Positions 23,140 through 33,424 of a stretch of 64,000 nucleotides of DNA are shown in pieces (position 1 is the first letter of the stretch; each line of letters starts with the position of its first letter). The DNA is taken from NCBI RefSeq assembly GCF_900497805.2, contig NW_020954610.1:16462535-16526534 (forward strand), in the 5' to 3' direction. Under the pieces are notes generated by a model. The model was given only the letters and a program-made list of their open reading frames with translations. It had not been told where the DNA came from and searched no databases. Origin of the DNA: Vombatus ursinus (Eukaryota > Chordata > Mammalia > Diprotodontia > Vombatidae). The position numbers and the translations under genes are program-made.

Positions 23140-23645
23140 CAACAAATGGAAGAAAGATTAGACTTAATGTGTTTGGCTCTAGAAGGCATAACTAACAGGG
23201 GAAGTGGCAAAGAATCGACATAAGGCTCAACATAAGGAAAACTTCTTAACAATTCCAGCTGTGGTCCTCAAACTTTTTGGCCTCAGGACCCCTTTATATT
23301 TTTGAAAATTGTATAGGACTTCCAAAAGAGCTTTTGTTTATGTGGGTTATATCTATCGATATTTATTGTATTAGAAATTAAAACATCTTAGTATTATTAT
23401 GAAAATAGTTTTGACTTTGTGTTTCTTCTGGAAATATCTTGAGGACCCCTCAGGGGTCATTGGACCATACTTTAAGAACCACTGAATTAAAGATATCCCA
23501 GAGTCCAATGGGATGCCTCTGGAGGTTGTGGGGTCTTTGAGCAAAGGCTAAATGACCACTTATTGATTGTGCTGTACAGGGAGGGGACTGTTGGGCTGGA
23601 TGACCTCTGAAGTCTCTTTCAACACTGACATTCTGTGCCAATAAG
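23140..23645 (+). mobile_element. CR1/L3 LINE 3' end, split by a hAT
   Basis: CATAAGGAAAACTTCTTAAC and AATTCCAG precede the hAT; GATGCCTCTGGAGGTTGTGG, GGGCTGGATGACCTCTGAAG and TTCAACACTGACATTCTGTG follow it. This is the sense CR1/L3 3' end. The hAT occupies 23259-23484. Confidence 0.85.
23259..23484. mobile_element. Non-autonomous hAT element inside CR1
   Basis: The left end CTGTGGTCCTCAAACTTTTT and the right end, read in reverse, CAGTGGTTCTTAAAGTATGG are inverted repeats. Flanks AATTCCAG (23251-23258) and AATTAAAG (23485-23492) agree at 6 of 8 positions, as an old 8-bp duplication would. Confidence 0.78.
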
Positions 23646-23664
23646 CATGAAAGTGAATGGCAAA

Positions 23665-23860
23665 CTATATTGGGATAAAGACTGCACCTGTGATTTCACT
23701 GGTATAGGGAATTCCCTCTACATCTACTGGCTAGTGCCTTCTCTGAAATGCATAATCCTAGAGAGTGGCCTAGAGCACTGAGAGGTTAAGTAACTTGCCC
23801 AGGGTCACACAGCCAGTATATGTCAGAGGCAGGACTTGAAACCAGATCATCCTTTCTCTC
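23665..23860 (-). mobile_element. SINE, antisense (tRNA head, GATTTCATTGGTA-type tail)
   Basis: ACCTGTGATTTCACTGGTAT, AGAGCACTGAGAGGTTAAGT and CAGGGTCACACAGCCAGTAT. The same family, in the same orientation, is at 49465-49670. Confidence 0.75.
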
Positions 23861-23879
23861 TTTTGGGGGGTGAATTTTA

Positions 23880-24197
23880 AACTTTTAAACTTAAATACAA
23901 AATGAGAAAAGAAAAAAAAATATTGCCATGTACACAGCAGATCATAAGAAGGGATTCAATATAAAACAATAAATTTCTATTTAAGAAAACACTTATAATA
24001 AATACTACACATTGTTTTCAAAGATGTCCAGCTTTTCTTTGCTTCCTTTTTGGTTTTCTTTTGTTCTCTGCTATGCACTTTTTGTTTCATTTTTTCCCCT
24101 CCCTCCTCCCTACCTTAAAGAAGGCTCAATTAAGCATAGATATATACACATATACATAGATATCTATAAAGACACACATATACACAAATACATTCAT

Positions 24198-24228
<31 letters not shown>

Positions 24229-24680
24229 AGACTGTACTATGCTTATTTCCACCTGTCATCTGTTTCTCTGAAAGTAGACAGTATCTTCTTTCATAGGTCC
24301 AAGGTGTTCCATGGTTTTCTAAATCAACTAGCTCATCATTTCCTATACCACAGCAACATTCCAACCCAATCACATCCTATCTGAGAGATTTGTCTATGAA
24401 AGTTTTTTCCCCTCATTTTCTGCATTCCTTCTATTCTTGGCTACATAGGTTTTATTTACACAAGAAATTTTTAATTTAAAAAAATTGAAATTATACTTTT
24501 TATACTTCAACAGTACACTGCCTTATAATATAATTTAAGGTCTGATACTGCTGAATCTACTTCCTTTACATCTATTTTCCTAGTTTATTTGAAGTTTCTG
24601 ACCTTTTGCTCTTCCAAATGAACTTTGTTATTATGAGTCATCCTTTCTCTAAGGCTGCCTCTCCAGTCACCATGCCAAGC
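23880..24680 (-). mobile_element. Marsupial L1 3' region, antisense
   Basis: TACCTTAAAGAAGGCTCAAT and the segment ATCAACTAGCTCATCATTTC to TGCTCTTCCAAATGAACTTT follow antisense L1 3' text. An (AC)n microsatellite at 24198-24225 lies within. Confidence 0.65.
24198..24225. repeat. (AC)n microsatellite
   Basis: Fourteen AC units, preceded by a TATACACA-rich stretch. Confidence 0.95.
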
Positions 24681-24869
24681 TAACTGTTGGTAAACTACTT
24701 GTGCTAAAAATGCCCTGGTATTTTTATGGCCATTACTAGGACCAGCCACAGCTTCTGAGAAAATGAGAAAAAAAGAATGGTCGAGAAACTAGGGGAAAGA
24801 GGAATAAGAAACCAAAGCAAATAAGATTTAAAAAACATTGTGTGCTCCTGGATATCATATAATAAAAAA

Positions 24870-25085
24870 TTTATATAGGGCTTTACAAACATGAACTCAT
24901 TAGATCCTCACTACACAACTCTGGGAGATAGTTGCTATTATTATCTCCATTTTACCGACGAGTAAACTGAAGCAGAAATGACTTGGCCAGGGTCACACAC
25001 TTAGCAAGTTTCTGAAATTGGTTTTGAATTCAGAACTTCCCGACTCTAGATTCTGTGCTTTATTCACTGCGCCATCTAGTGGTGA
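24870..25085 (-). mobile_element. MIR SINE, antisense
   Basis: AGGGCTTTACAAACATGAAC, TTATCTCCATTTTACCGACG, GGCCAGGGTCACACACTTAG and CTTTATTCACTGCGCCATCT, tail to head. Confidence 0.82.
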
Positions 25086-25429
25086 TTATGGAGAGGGTGA
25101 AAGATGATCAGTCTCTAAAGCTAAAGTCTTTGTCCCTGCTTTGGTTATCTCCTTCCATCCACACAGTGGTGTGGAACTCAAATAGAAATGGATCCCTGCA
25201 GGCCATATACTGACTTAGAAAACCACAGATGAACATTTTCTATGTTGTCTTGTATTTTTTATTTATTTTGTTAAGCATTTTCCAGTTACATTTTAATCTG
25301 GTTTGGATTTCACTTTGGGGTTTTTCTAGAGGACTAAACTCTTTACACTTATCTCATATGTAGAACTGAAGGTGACCACCATCTAGACCAAATTATCCCT
25401 TCTCTTGGTAGTGCTTTCCAACATCTCTA

Positions 25430-25755
25430 CTTCCTTTTTTTTTTTTAATTTATTTTAAAAATTTTTTTATTAATTTATTTTGATTTATCAACAATCACTT
25501 CCATATGCTTTTGAGTTTAAAATTTTTCTCCCCCTTCCTCCCCATCACCCTCCCCAAGATGGCACGCAATCTGATATAGGCTATATATATACACATTCTT
25601 ATTAAACATATTTTCAGATTAGTGATGTTGTAAGTAAAAAATTAGAACCAATAGGAGGAACCACCAGAAAGAGGAAACAAAACTCAACAGAAGAGAAAAA
25701 ACAAAGGAAATAGTATGCTTCGATCTGCATTCAAATTTCTTAATACTTTCTTTGC
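25430..25755 (-). mobile_element. Marsupial L1 3' end, antisense
   Basis: A T-rich start, TATGCTTTTGAGTTTAAAAT, then a CTCCCCCTTCCTCCCCATCA pyrimidine tract and AGTATGCTTCGATCTGCATT, as in the copy at 5040-5240. Confidence 0.75.
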
Positions 25756-25819
25756 ATCATCTCTACTTCCTAACCCATTCCTTTCCTTGTGCCCTCAAAC
25801 GTTCTCAGGTCTCCTTCAC

Positions 25820-26060
25820 CTTAAAAGACCAAAAAATAATAATAGCTAGGGTTTATATAGTACTTCACATGTGTTATTTCATTTGATCCTCACAACAATC
25901 CTGAGAGATAGGTGCTATTGTCATCTTCATTTTACAGATGAGGAAATTGAGGCAGAGATGTGATTTACTCAAGCACATACAATAAGTGTGTGAGGCAGCA
26001 TTTGAATTCAAGTCTTTCTGGCTTGAGTCCAGCTGTCTATGCCTTGGCTATCTAGCTGTC
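25820..26060 (-). mobile_element. MIR SINE, antisense
   Basis: AGGGTTTATATAGTACTTCA, GATCCTCACAACAATCCTGA and TACAGATGAGGAAATTGAGG, tail to core, with a decayed head. Confidence 0.82.
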
Positions 26061-26079
26061 TTCATTTGATACTGCTTCT

Positions 26080-26345
26080 CCTGCTAGTCATAGTTACATA
26101 TTGACATGAGGTCTGTCTCTATTTCCCTTCACTACCAAACTTCTCAAGCCTGATCTACTTTGCTCTTTCTATTGCCTTGCCACCTAATCTTTTCTTGGTG
26201 CTTTACTATCTGGCTGCTTCTTTCTAATTTCTATTGAGATGCTCCCTTTTAAAGCTTCCAGTGACCACACTATCACTATATCCAAAGCTTTTTCTCAATA
26301 TTTATCCTCCTCCTCCTCTTCTCAGCAACCCTGGACACTGTTGAC
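26080..26345 (+). mobile_element. L2-clade LINE fragment (5' piece)
   Basis: AAACTTCTCAAGCCTGATCT and TTCTCAATATTTATCCTCCT..CCCTGGACACTGTTGACT follow sense L2 text before the reverse-transcriptase blocks. 26346-26617 is unassigned. The L2 resumes in a 3' piece at 26880 after a SINE. Confidence 0.7.
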
Positions 26346-26617
26346 TTTACAAAGGATAATAAACTTCTAATACACAAAAATCTTAATAAAAGGAAAAAAA
26401 ATCTTATAATATTAATACAGCTGTGCATATGTGTGTATACATAAATATATTTTCCAGCAAGTACCACCAATTCACTTAAATGCCCCAGAATGAGGAAAGA
26501 TGACACTTGCAGTTTCAAAATTCTAAGAATCAAGCATAGCCTTAGGTGAATCATCAGAAAAGGCAAAGAAGCCTCAAACCAGATACTATGAAATGAAATG
26601 TGGCAGTAATAGTCCTA

Positions 26618-26878
26618 TGATAGGGAAGCTAGGTGATACAGTAGAAACAGTGCCAGGCCTGGATTCAGGAAGACTCATCTTCCTAAATTCAAATCTGGCC
26701 TCAGATACTAGCTGTGTGACCCTGGGCAAGTCACTTCATCCTGCTTGCCTCAGTTTCCTCATCTGTCAAATGAGCTGGAGAAGGAAACGGCAAACCACTC
26801 TAGTATCTTTGCCATGAAAACCCCAAATGGGGTAATGAACAGTCAGACAGGACTGAAATGACTAAACAACAACACAAC
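26618..26878 (+). mobile_element. tRNA SINE with RTE-like tail
   Basis: AGGGAAGCTAGGTGATACAG, TGACCCTGGGCAAGTCACTT, GGAGAAGGAAACGGCAAACC and GGACTGAAATGACTAAACAA in order. Confidence 0.92.
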
Positions 26879-26879
26879 A

Positions 26880-27480
26880 GGAATTCCCTTTTGGATCCTC
26901 CACATCAACTAAGGCCTCACTATTCCCCTAGCTGCCAGGCTCCAAACCTTGTACAAATATGAGTTCAACTTCTTCCTGTTCCTCACTCCTTAGATTCAAT
27001 CAGACCCTAAGTCCGGTCAATTTTTCCTTTGAAATGTCTCTTGAATCTGGCCCTTTTCTATGCCCACTGTTACCATCCCAGTGCACATCCTCATTACCTC
27101 ATACCTGGATGACTACAGGAGGCACTGAACTTGTCTAACTCTTCCCATTTCCCCCTAAAACATTGTTTTCATCATATTTACTATCGACTACTGAACCATA
27201 CCTGACTACTTCTGCCATCTCTCAAGGCCTTCCATAATCTGGCCCTGTCTTCCCATGCAACTTTTCAAGAAGGACTTTCAGATTTAGTTCAGTCCAGTTT
27301 CCTTACTGCCTTCTTCAACCCACTAACACACACTCATATATATACACACACACACACATATACATACACACCTGCATTTACTCTCACTTCTGTATATTTG
27401 TTTATGCTGTTCACTGCTTGGCCGAGAACAGGCACATAGTAGGTGCTTAATAAGTACTTATTGACTGAATGAATATACTT
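26880..27480 (+). mobile_element. L2-clade LINE 3' end
   Basis: CCATCTCTCAAGGCCTTCCA and TAATCTGGCCCTGTCTTCCC, then GGCACATAGTAGGTGCTTAA and the (TGAATGAA) end are the L2 3' part. A short CA/TA run (27325-27370) lies inside. Confidence 0.82.
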
Positions 27481-27544
27481 ATTCCTCCACCCTGTTCTAA
27501 TCAGTACCTCAATGTACTGTCTTATACCTGTTCTGTGCCACCCA

Positions 27545-27740
27545 ATTAAGAGCAGTGGATTTAAAATCGGAGGACATGGGTTCAAATACTGACTTGGCTA
27601 CTTTTTGTTTTTAACTGTGTGACCTTGGGGTGAGCTGGGGATACCTCCTTTAACTAAATCTTGGTTTTTTCATTAGTAAGAAGGAAAGAAGGAGTTTGGC
27701 CTAGATGAACTCTAAGAATCCCCTTCAGCAATAAATATTC
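27545..27740 (+). mobile_element. MIR SINE with L3-like tail
   Basis: GCAGTGGATTTAAAATCGGA, CATGGGTTCAAATACTGACT and CCTAGATGAACTCTAAGAAT in order. Confidence 0.65.
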
Positions 27741-28134
27741 CAATTTTATCTTCTAGTGACTGCTTTTTTTCTCTGTGCGATACAACTTATTCCTGTGTTG
27801 TATTAGTGTGGGATATAATGAATGCTGCTTTGTGCTCCTCTAAAGCAAGAGCCTCTAACATCCAATGGAAGAATGTTTGGCCACATTCAGGCCAAAATGA
27901 GAGCATGTGGCAGAGAGGAAATGCTCTAGGAATTCAAAGAAAGGAAAGACCAAAGATAGTGGCTATTACTCCTACATGCAAATTGAATTAGAGAACTGAC
28001 ATAATTATCCAGACCTTGAAAGGCTTGGCATTAATGTGTCTGATTGAACTTCTTGAACTAAGAGGCAGTTAAGTATTTCTTGAATTCATGGGCTTGAGCG
28101 GTCTAGACAGTTGTTTCCTTTCTGTCTGGTAGGC
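27741..28134. other. Spacer, nothing recognised
   Basis: No frame or repeat I can support. Confidence 0.4.
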
Positions 28135-28395
28135 TCAGGTGCCTTGAGACAGCTAAGTTGCACATTGCTTACAGCACTGGGCCTGGAATTGGGAAGACTT
28201 GAGTTCAAATCCAGCCCCTAACATTTAACTAGGTATGTGATTCTGGGCAAGTCACTTAATTGCTGCCTGCCTAAGTTTCCTCAACTGTAAAATGAGGATA
28301 ATAATAGCCCCTAATTCCCAGGGTACTCACAAGGATAAGATGACACAATATTTGTAAAGTGCCTTGCAAACCTTAAAGCACTACATAAATACTAT
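28135..28395 (+). mobile_element. MIR/CORE SINE, near full length
   Basis: CTTACAGCACTGGGCCTGGA, GAGTTCAAATCCAGCCCCTA, CTCAACTGTAAAATGAGGAT and AAAGTGCCTTGCAAACCTTA from head to tail. Confidence 0.88.
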
Positions 28396-28409
28396 AATTC
28401 TTCTTATTA

Positions 28410-28615
28410 TCATAGGATTTAGAACTGGAAGGGCCCTTCAAAATTATCTCATCCAATCCTCTCATTTTACAGGTGAGGAAACAGGCCCAGAGAGATCCAG
28501 TAACTTGCCCAAGGTCTCATAGCTATGAGCAGCAGGGTCAGAATTCAAACTCAGATTTTTGGATTCAAAATCGATTACTTCTGCTATTGCCACATTGCTT
28601 CTATCTTCTAGATTC
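28410..28615 (-). mobile_element. MIR-like SINE with L3-like end, antisense
   Basis: TAGAACTGGAAGGGCCCTTC, TTACAGGTGAGGAAACAGGC and ACTTGCCCAAGGTCTCATAG, ending TGCCACATTGCTTC. Confidence 0.75.
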
Positions 28616-28734
28616 AGTGGTGGGGTACAGGTGCCTTGAGTGCATAAAGAATAGGCATTCAGTTACTTAGACAAGTAGAATATTAATTATGTATTAACAT
28701 GTTTTTTCTATCAAGCTAAAAAGTATCAATTTTT

Positions 28735-29400
28735 TAAACAAATCACAGAATCACATACTGTTCTCACAGAGAATATAGGATCTCAGAATTGGGAAGGGCC
28801 ACAGAGACCACCCATACCTGACCAAAAATCTCCCCAAAAACATCCCAGTTAAGTCACTCAACTTTTTCTTTAAGATCTAGTATTCCCTATTCACTGGCAA
28901 CCAATTCTGCTTTAGGGAGTTTTTTCCTTGTAGCCAGCCCAAATTTGCTTGTCTGAAGCTTCTATCCGTTATTCTTTTTTCTGCTCTCTGGGGTCAAGGT
29001 CAAGTAGAAGAAGTCTAGTGCCCTTTTCCAATGCCAGACCTTCAATTACATGAAGATGGTTAAGTCTCCTCCTACTCCTACCTCTCTTCCTCCTCTTTCT
29101 CTTCATCCTCTATTCTCCTTCTCTCTCCTCTTGCCCCAAGTCCTCTCTTCTCTAGGCTATGACATAGTTTTGAGGACCCTTTCATGCCATCTTGGTCACA
29201 CTCCTCTTAGATGCTCTACAGCTAGTCCTTGAAATGTCATATCTAGAGCGGAAACCACACTCTAGATGTAATTAACATGGGCAGAGTACCATGGGATTAT
29301 CTATCCCCTTCTATGTTTTGTGTTTCTATGAATGCATCCTAAATTTCCATTAGTTTTCCTAGCTGTTGTGCAGCATTGTTGATTCATAACGATTTGACAA
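28735..29400 (-). mobile_element. CR1/L3 LINE 3' end, antisense
   Basis: GGATCTCAGAATTGGGAAGG, CCCAAATTTGCTTGTCTGAA and TCATATCTAGAGCGGAAACC follow the same antisense 3' text as 12046-12500. CT-rich stretch 29065-29145 lies within. Confidence 0.75.
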
Positions 29401-29439
29401 TCTTCTAAAACCTCTCTCTCTTTCTCTCCCTCTCTCCAT

Positions 29440-29790
29440 CCCTCCTTCTTTCTTTCCATCCTACATTGGAATAGAGAATTTTCTTATCTACATTCTCCCT
29501 CTGCCCCAATGAAATTGTAGGTTTAATCTCCAATCTTCCATCAGATCTTTGTCAAAGAAATTTGCTGCAAAGATTTTTCTCCCTACTTAACTTTCCCTTT
29601 GAATTCTAGTTACTGATTTTGAGCATGCAACAGTTTTTCAATTTTATGTAATCAAAATTGTTCACTTTAACTTTTATGCTCACCTCCATTCTTTGTCTTG
29701 TATGTCCCACATTTTCCACTATGTATTATACCACCTTCTAAGTATTTAATCCTACTTCATTCTTATCACCAGGTTCTTGCAGCCAATTCC
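29440..29790 (-). mobile_element. Marsupial L1 3' region fragment, antisense
   Basis: TTTTATGTAATCAAAATTGT and CACCTCCATTCTTTGTCTTG agree with antisense L1 3' wording. A CT-rich run precedes it. Confidence 0.55.
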
Positions 29791-30019
29791 TGATGGTTGA
29801 GGGCTCCTGAACAAGGCTTATTTAGTCCAATCCTTTTATTTTATAGAACAAGTTCTCAAATTGTAATTAAGACTCAATAGGGAACTCCTAAAGAGGCCCA
29901 GGTGGAAGAAATGAAGAGCTTTAGAAGGCAAGATTAGCTCCTATCCATTAACCAGAGCAAAAAAGAAAATGTCAAACCAAACAGCCACAGAACTTAAAAT
30001 GGACTTTTCACTGTCTCAA

Positions 30020-30310
30020 ACCATAATAGCTTACTTTTCATAGCACTTTAATTGCAAAGTACTTTACACATAGCATGTCATTTCATTCTCAAAACAACCC
30101 TGTGAAGATGGGTATTCCTTTTTTTTTTTGAAGATGGGTATTCTTAACCCCATTTTACAGATGAGGAAATTGAGGTTAGGAGCGCTTAAGTGACATGTCC
30201 AGTATCATATCACATAGCTGGTGTCCGTGGCTGGATTTTAACTTCAAGACTTGTCTATCAAAAAAAAAAAAAAGACTTGCCTATCCACTAAGCCAACCTG
30301 CCTTCGAGGA
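30020..30310 (-). mobile_element. MIR SINE carrying two poly(A)-only insertions
   Basis: ATAGCACTTTAATTGCAAAG, TCAAAACAACCCTGTGAAGA, TACAGATGAGGAAATTGAGG and CTATCCACTAAGCCAACCTG run tail to head. Inside it, two direct repeats of 14 bp flank nothing but a homopolymer: 30104-30117/30130-30143 around C plus T11, and 30246-30259/30272-30285 around A12. Confidence 0.85.
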
Positions 30311-30559
30311 ACAATGGAGCGATAGGGTCATTTGTCTATCAAGGAGGTCCCTGGAAAAACAATTGCATCCTTTAGTTGTTCTAGACCCGTTACTGTACCA
30401 TTACTAGAGTATCAAGTAAGCACTGATAGAATGGGCCACCTGGCTTTTTGAGAGACCGTTTAAATCAGTTGTGTTGAGTTCTGGGAGACTCTGAGCACCT
30501 GGAGCCCCTGCCAGGCCTCCAGCATCTGGAAAGAAAGGAAATGCAAAGGGTGAGCTTGC

Positions 30560-31210
30560 ATGGTCTTGGCGCCCCTTCCTGCACTTGACCTATAGAGGGG
30601 GCTCTGGGTTACAGGCATGGGCGGAACTGCTCTCGGTCAGCTTTTCTTGGGTGTTTGCTCAGAGGGCCTAGGGAACGTTGCAACGTCTCCCTCCCCCGCT
30701 TTCCCTCTCCTCCTCCTGGCTGTGAGCTCAGTTCCTGCCTCCCTAGCACTTTTTTTACGGGTGCTGGTGACTCGTGAGGGTGGGGATCTTCTCTCCCCGC
30801 TAGGAGCCACGCCTCAAGCTCTTTAAAGAGTATCCGCCCCCTTGCTGCCCCCGGGGAGGAGAGAACGCCCGCCTACCTTGCAGCCCCCCCGCGGGACTGG
30901 TAACCTGCCCAACCTGAAGCCTCCGGGAGACCTGAGCAGCCGCCCATTTTACAGGCAGTCCCGGGGAGGATCGCGCCAGCAGCATGTCTTCCAGCTCCAA
31001 CCTTAGCACCATGCAGCGCCTGGTAGAGCAGCTGAAATTGGAGGCGGGGGTGGAGAGGATCAAGGTAAAGGTCGGCACGGGGCAGGGCTGTCTGGCTGCC
31101 GGCCAGGCGCTTGTTTGCAGTGACGGAGGACAGTGGGGCAGAAGTGGTTGCAATTTTTTGAGGGGAGCGGGTTTTGCAGGGTGTCTGTAGCTGGGGAGAG
31201 CGGAGAAAAG
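30560..31210 (+). promoter_or_regulatory. GNG10: GC-rich promoter region of GNG10
   Basis: The only extended GC-rich, CpG-bearing block in an otherwise AT-rich window, covering the start of GNG10. It contains a GC box GGGCGG near 30619-30624, TCCGCCCCC near 30834, and no interspersed repeat. A TATA-less CpG-island promoter is the natural reading; TTTAAAGAG near 30822 is the only TATA-like text. The start site cannot be fixed from sequence. Confidence 0.75.
30984..31064 (+). CDS. GNG10: GNG10 coding exon 1
   Basis: Codes 27 residues, [16 protein letters not shown] then [11 protein letters not shown], ending at donor AAG|GTAAAG in phase 0. The product is guanine nucleotide-binding protein gamma-10, which pairs with a G beta subunit at the inner plasma membrane. 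From [17 protein letters not shown] on it equals the remembered human protein. The first residues differ from human (MSSGASASAL), which is usual for gamma N-termini. This ATG is chosen because it gives the family length (68 residues with exon 2), lies 6 bases after GCCAGC with A at -3, and no other in-frame ATG before the conserved part is upstream. The ATG at residue 10 (MQRLVEQ) would make the protein too short. The helical N-terminus forms the coiled coil with G beta. Confidence 0.97.
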
Positions 31211-31384
31211 GCCTCAGATCTTTTTCTTCCTTTTTTCTCTTTTTTCCCCTCTCAGCTGAATGGGTGTGGCCGCTAAGTATCCTGGTATGGAGAAGTGCCT
31301 TCTCACCCTTAAACTCGAGTATTTCTTGAGGCTGTATATCCCCAGTGCCTTATATATTTAATAGTATATTTACCAGTGGGATCC

Positions 31385-31560
31385 CCGGGCAAGTCATCCG
31401 AACTCTCTCAGCCAGTTTCCATTTGTACTTTGCACATGTTATCAATTGAGATAATATTAAGCAAAGCGCTTTGCAAAACAAAACGCTTTGCAAAACAAAA
31501 CGCTTAGCAAAACAAAACGCTTAACAAAACAAAACGCTTAACAAATGCTAGCTACTAGTA
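31385..31560 (+). mobile_element. MIR SINE fragment with internal tandem expansion
   Basis: GGGCAAGTCATCCGAACTCT, CAGCCAGTTTCCATTTGTAC and a GCAAAGCGCTTTGCAAA end follow MIR core and tail. The tail has grown into a 17-bp tandem repeat at 31473-31540. Confidence 0.7.
31473..31540 (+). repeat. 17-bp minisatellite, four units
   Basis: Units GCAAAACAAAACGCTTW at 31473-31489, 31490-31506, 31507-31523 and 31524-31540. Only the first and last base vary (unit 4 begins with A). It is preceded by the MIR-like GCAAAGCGCTTT and followed by ACAAATGCTA. Confidence 0.95.
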
Positions 31561-31689
31561 GTAGCATAGGCTTTGTGTGTGCTTGTTGAATTGAATCAGA
31601 TCTCCCTGCCCCTTAGAGGTGGGCCGGAGAAGAGAGGCTGAGAAGGTACTTAAACCTGGGTGAAGGAGAGGATGCAGCCCAAAGCTAAT

Positions 31690-31740
31690 CAATAAACATG
31701 TGCCCTCTCCGTGCCAGCAACTGTGCTAGCTGGGGATACA
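31690..31740 (-). mobile_element. L2 3' tail scrap, antisense
   Basis: CAATAAACATGTGCCCTCTC and GCCAGCAACTGTGCTAGCTG plus GGGGATACA. Confidence 0.6.
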
Positions 31741-31977
31741 CTTCCGGCCTTGGTCAGGGAGGTGCTGGGTGTCTGACTTGGGGATCCCTGCCGTCCTCCC
31801 TTGAAACAAAGTCCCGCGGAATCCCATGGGGGGAAGCTGGAGCCAGGAAGCCGCGTCCCTGAGTGACCCTGCTTTTGTGTGACTGTGGGAGGAAGGAGAG
31901 AGGGATCCCCTAGCACAGAAGTGACACCTTGGCTACTCAGGCGACTTTCGTGTGTGCGTGTGTGTGTTCATTGCTTG

Positions 31978-32155
31978 GCTTTCCCCCTCCTTTTTCTCCC
32001 CACTCTTCTCCTTTTTATCTTCCCCTTCCCTTTTCTCCTCCCCACCCCCACCCTTCTGTCTATCCTTACCCCTCACCCACCCTTCCTCCTTTTTAACTTC
32101 CTTCTCCTCCTTCCTACTGCTAGCCTCTCTCCAGAGCCCCTCCCCCTTGCTTGAC
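31978..32155 (+). repeat. Long polypyrimidine tract
   Basis: About 175 bases that are almost all C and T on the plus strand (TCTCCCCACTCTTCTCCTTT and similar), preceded by a (GT)n-like TGTGTGCGTGTGTGTG at 31952-31967. Frames over it are composition artefacts. Confidence 0.9.
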
Positions 32156-32639
32156 TGTAGCCATCCCAGGCAGTCTAGGCCGCAGCACAAAAGTGGCCCA
32201 ATTCCCAGGAAGGGCTGCCCATCTTAGAATGGGCAGGAGAGGACGGCTGGTTTCTGACCCTGGTAAATGTCTTCATTGTGGGTCCACAAGCTGGCTTCTG
32301 TTTACAGTCCAGAGCTGCAGATATACTGGGGGATGGTTGGGCATGTTTAGGGGCAGAACAAGCCCAGATGAGCCTTTTGTGTTGGGAAACTGGAGGGACA
32401 GTATCAACTTTTGTCTTGGAGGTAAGGGTGGGGAAGGGCCTTGGTTGACTGAGATTTGGGATCCCACCTAAGATTTCATAGTGTCTAGAGAAGCTATGTC
32501 TTCAGAGCATAGGAAAATAAAAGTGAGTGGTGAGGCTCTAGGTCCAGTGGGGCAGGGGGTTTCAGGCGACTTTGCTGGATGGTGGGCAGGCAGTTGAGTT
32601 GTGGGTGCTTAGAGCTATAGGGCATAGGAAGAGAAGAGA

Positions 32640-32850
32640 ACAGGCCAAGCATTTTACCAATAGTATCTCATTTGATCTACACAACAACCTTGGGAGGTGG
32701 GTGCTATTATTATTCCCATTTTACAGATGGGGAAACTCAGGCAAACGGGTTTTTTTTTTAAAGTGACTTGCCCAGGGTCACACAGCTAGCAAGTGTCTGA
32801 GGCTGGATTTGAACTCTGGTATTCCTGACTCCAGGCACTGTTTGCTGCTT
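32640..32850 (-). mobile_element. MIR SINE, antisense
   Basis: CCAAGCATTTTACCAATAGT, TTACAGATGGGGAAACTCAG, CCAGGGTCACACAGCTAGCA and TTGAACTCTGGTATTCCTGA, interrupted by a T run. Confidence 0.85.
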
Positions 32851-33269
32851 CCAATGCTAAGAGATGAGAGAAGAGGGCCAGGCTTGCTAATGCTTAGCTA
32901 TGGGTTTCTTAATTTCTCCTCTGGGTATATGCCACTTAATAGTTTTTCTGTCTCAGGATTAATCACTTGGGTTTTTAGATAGACTAATCTAAGCTATTCA
33001 AAGATTACTTTGTACTTTTCACGTAGTCCTAGCTTTCTGTTTGAACACACTGAAAGTACCTGGAGACATTTGCTGATGATTTATCCTGGTCTAGTTTTGA
33101 TGTCAAATCTTTCCAGCACCTGTGACCTTCTAAACATGTTTCCCCTGAAGAAGCCTCAAAGCAAAATACGTTATCAGCCTGTTCCACAGCTTGAAAACTT
33201 TTTGCCCCTTCACTGCTGGAGCAGATTTGATCGGAACCAGTTTTAAGTACATAATTTCATTCTGTCCAC

Positions 33270-33400
33270 TTTCTTAAACTTTCCCAGTTTCCTCACCTGT
33301 AAAATGAGAATATTACTTGCTTTATATCCCACTGGTTTGTTATAAGGAATGCACTTTGTAAATTAACATATTAATATGGACTATTGGCTTTATTGCTAAG
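33270..33400 (+). mobile_element. MIR SINE tail
   Basis: CAGTTTCCTCACCTGTAAAA through AATGCACTTTGTAAATTAAC. Confidence 0.7.
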
Positions 33401-33424
33401 AGAAAACTATAGGAATATTATAGA

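Noticed and set aside
24198-24225. CRISPR-like or satellite array
   Set aside because: A plain (AC)n microsatellite; no spaced repeats of array type occur anywhere in the window.
30617-31190. Extra frames over the GNG10 promoter (69 and 117 codons)
   Set aside because: GC-rich sequence lacks stops by chance; only the GNG10 start at 30984 has homology.
31879-32227. Overlapping frames on both strands in the pyrimidine tract
   Set aside because: They are products of the C/T-only composition (Ser/Leu/Pro or Glu/Lys/Gly runs), not genes.
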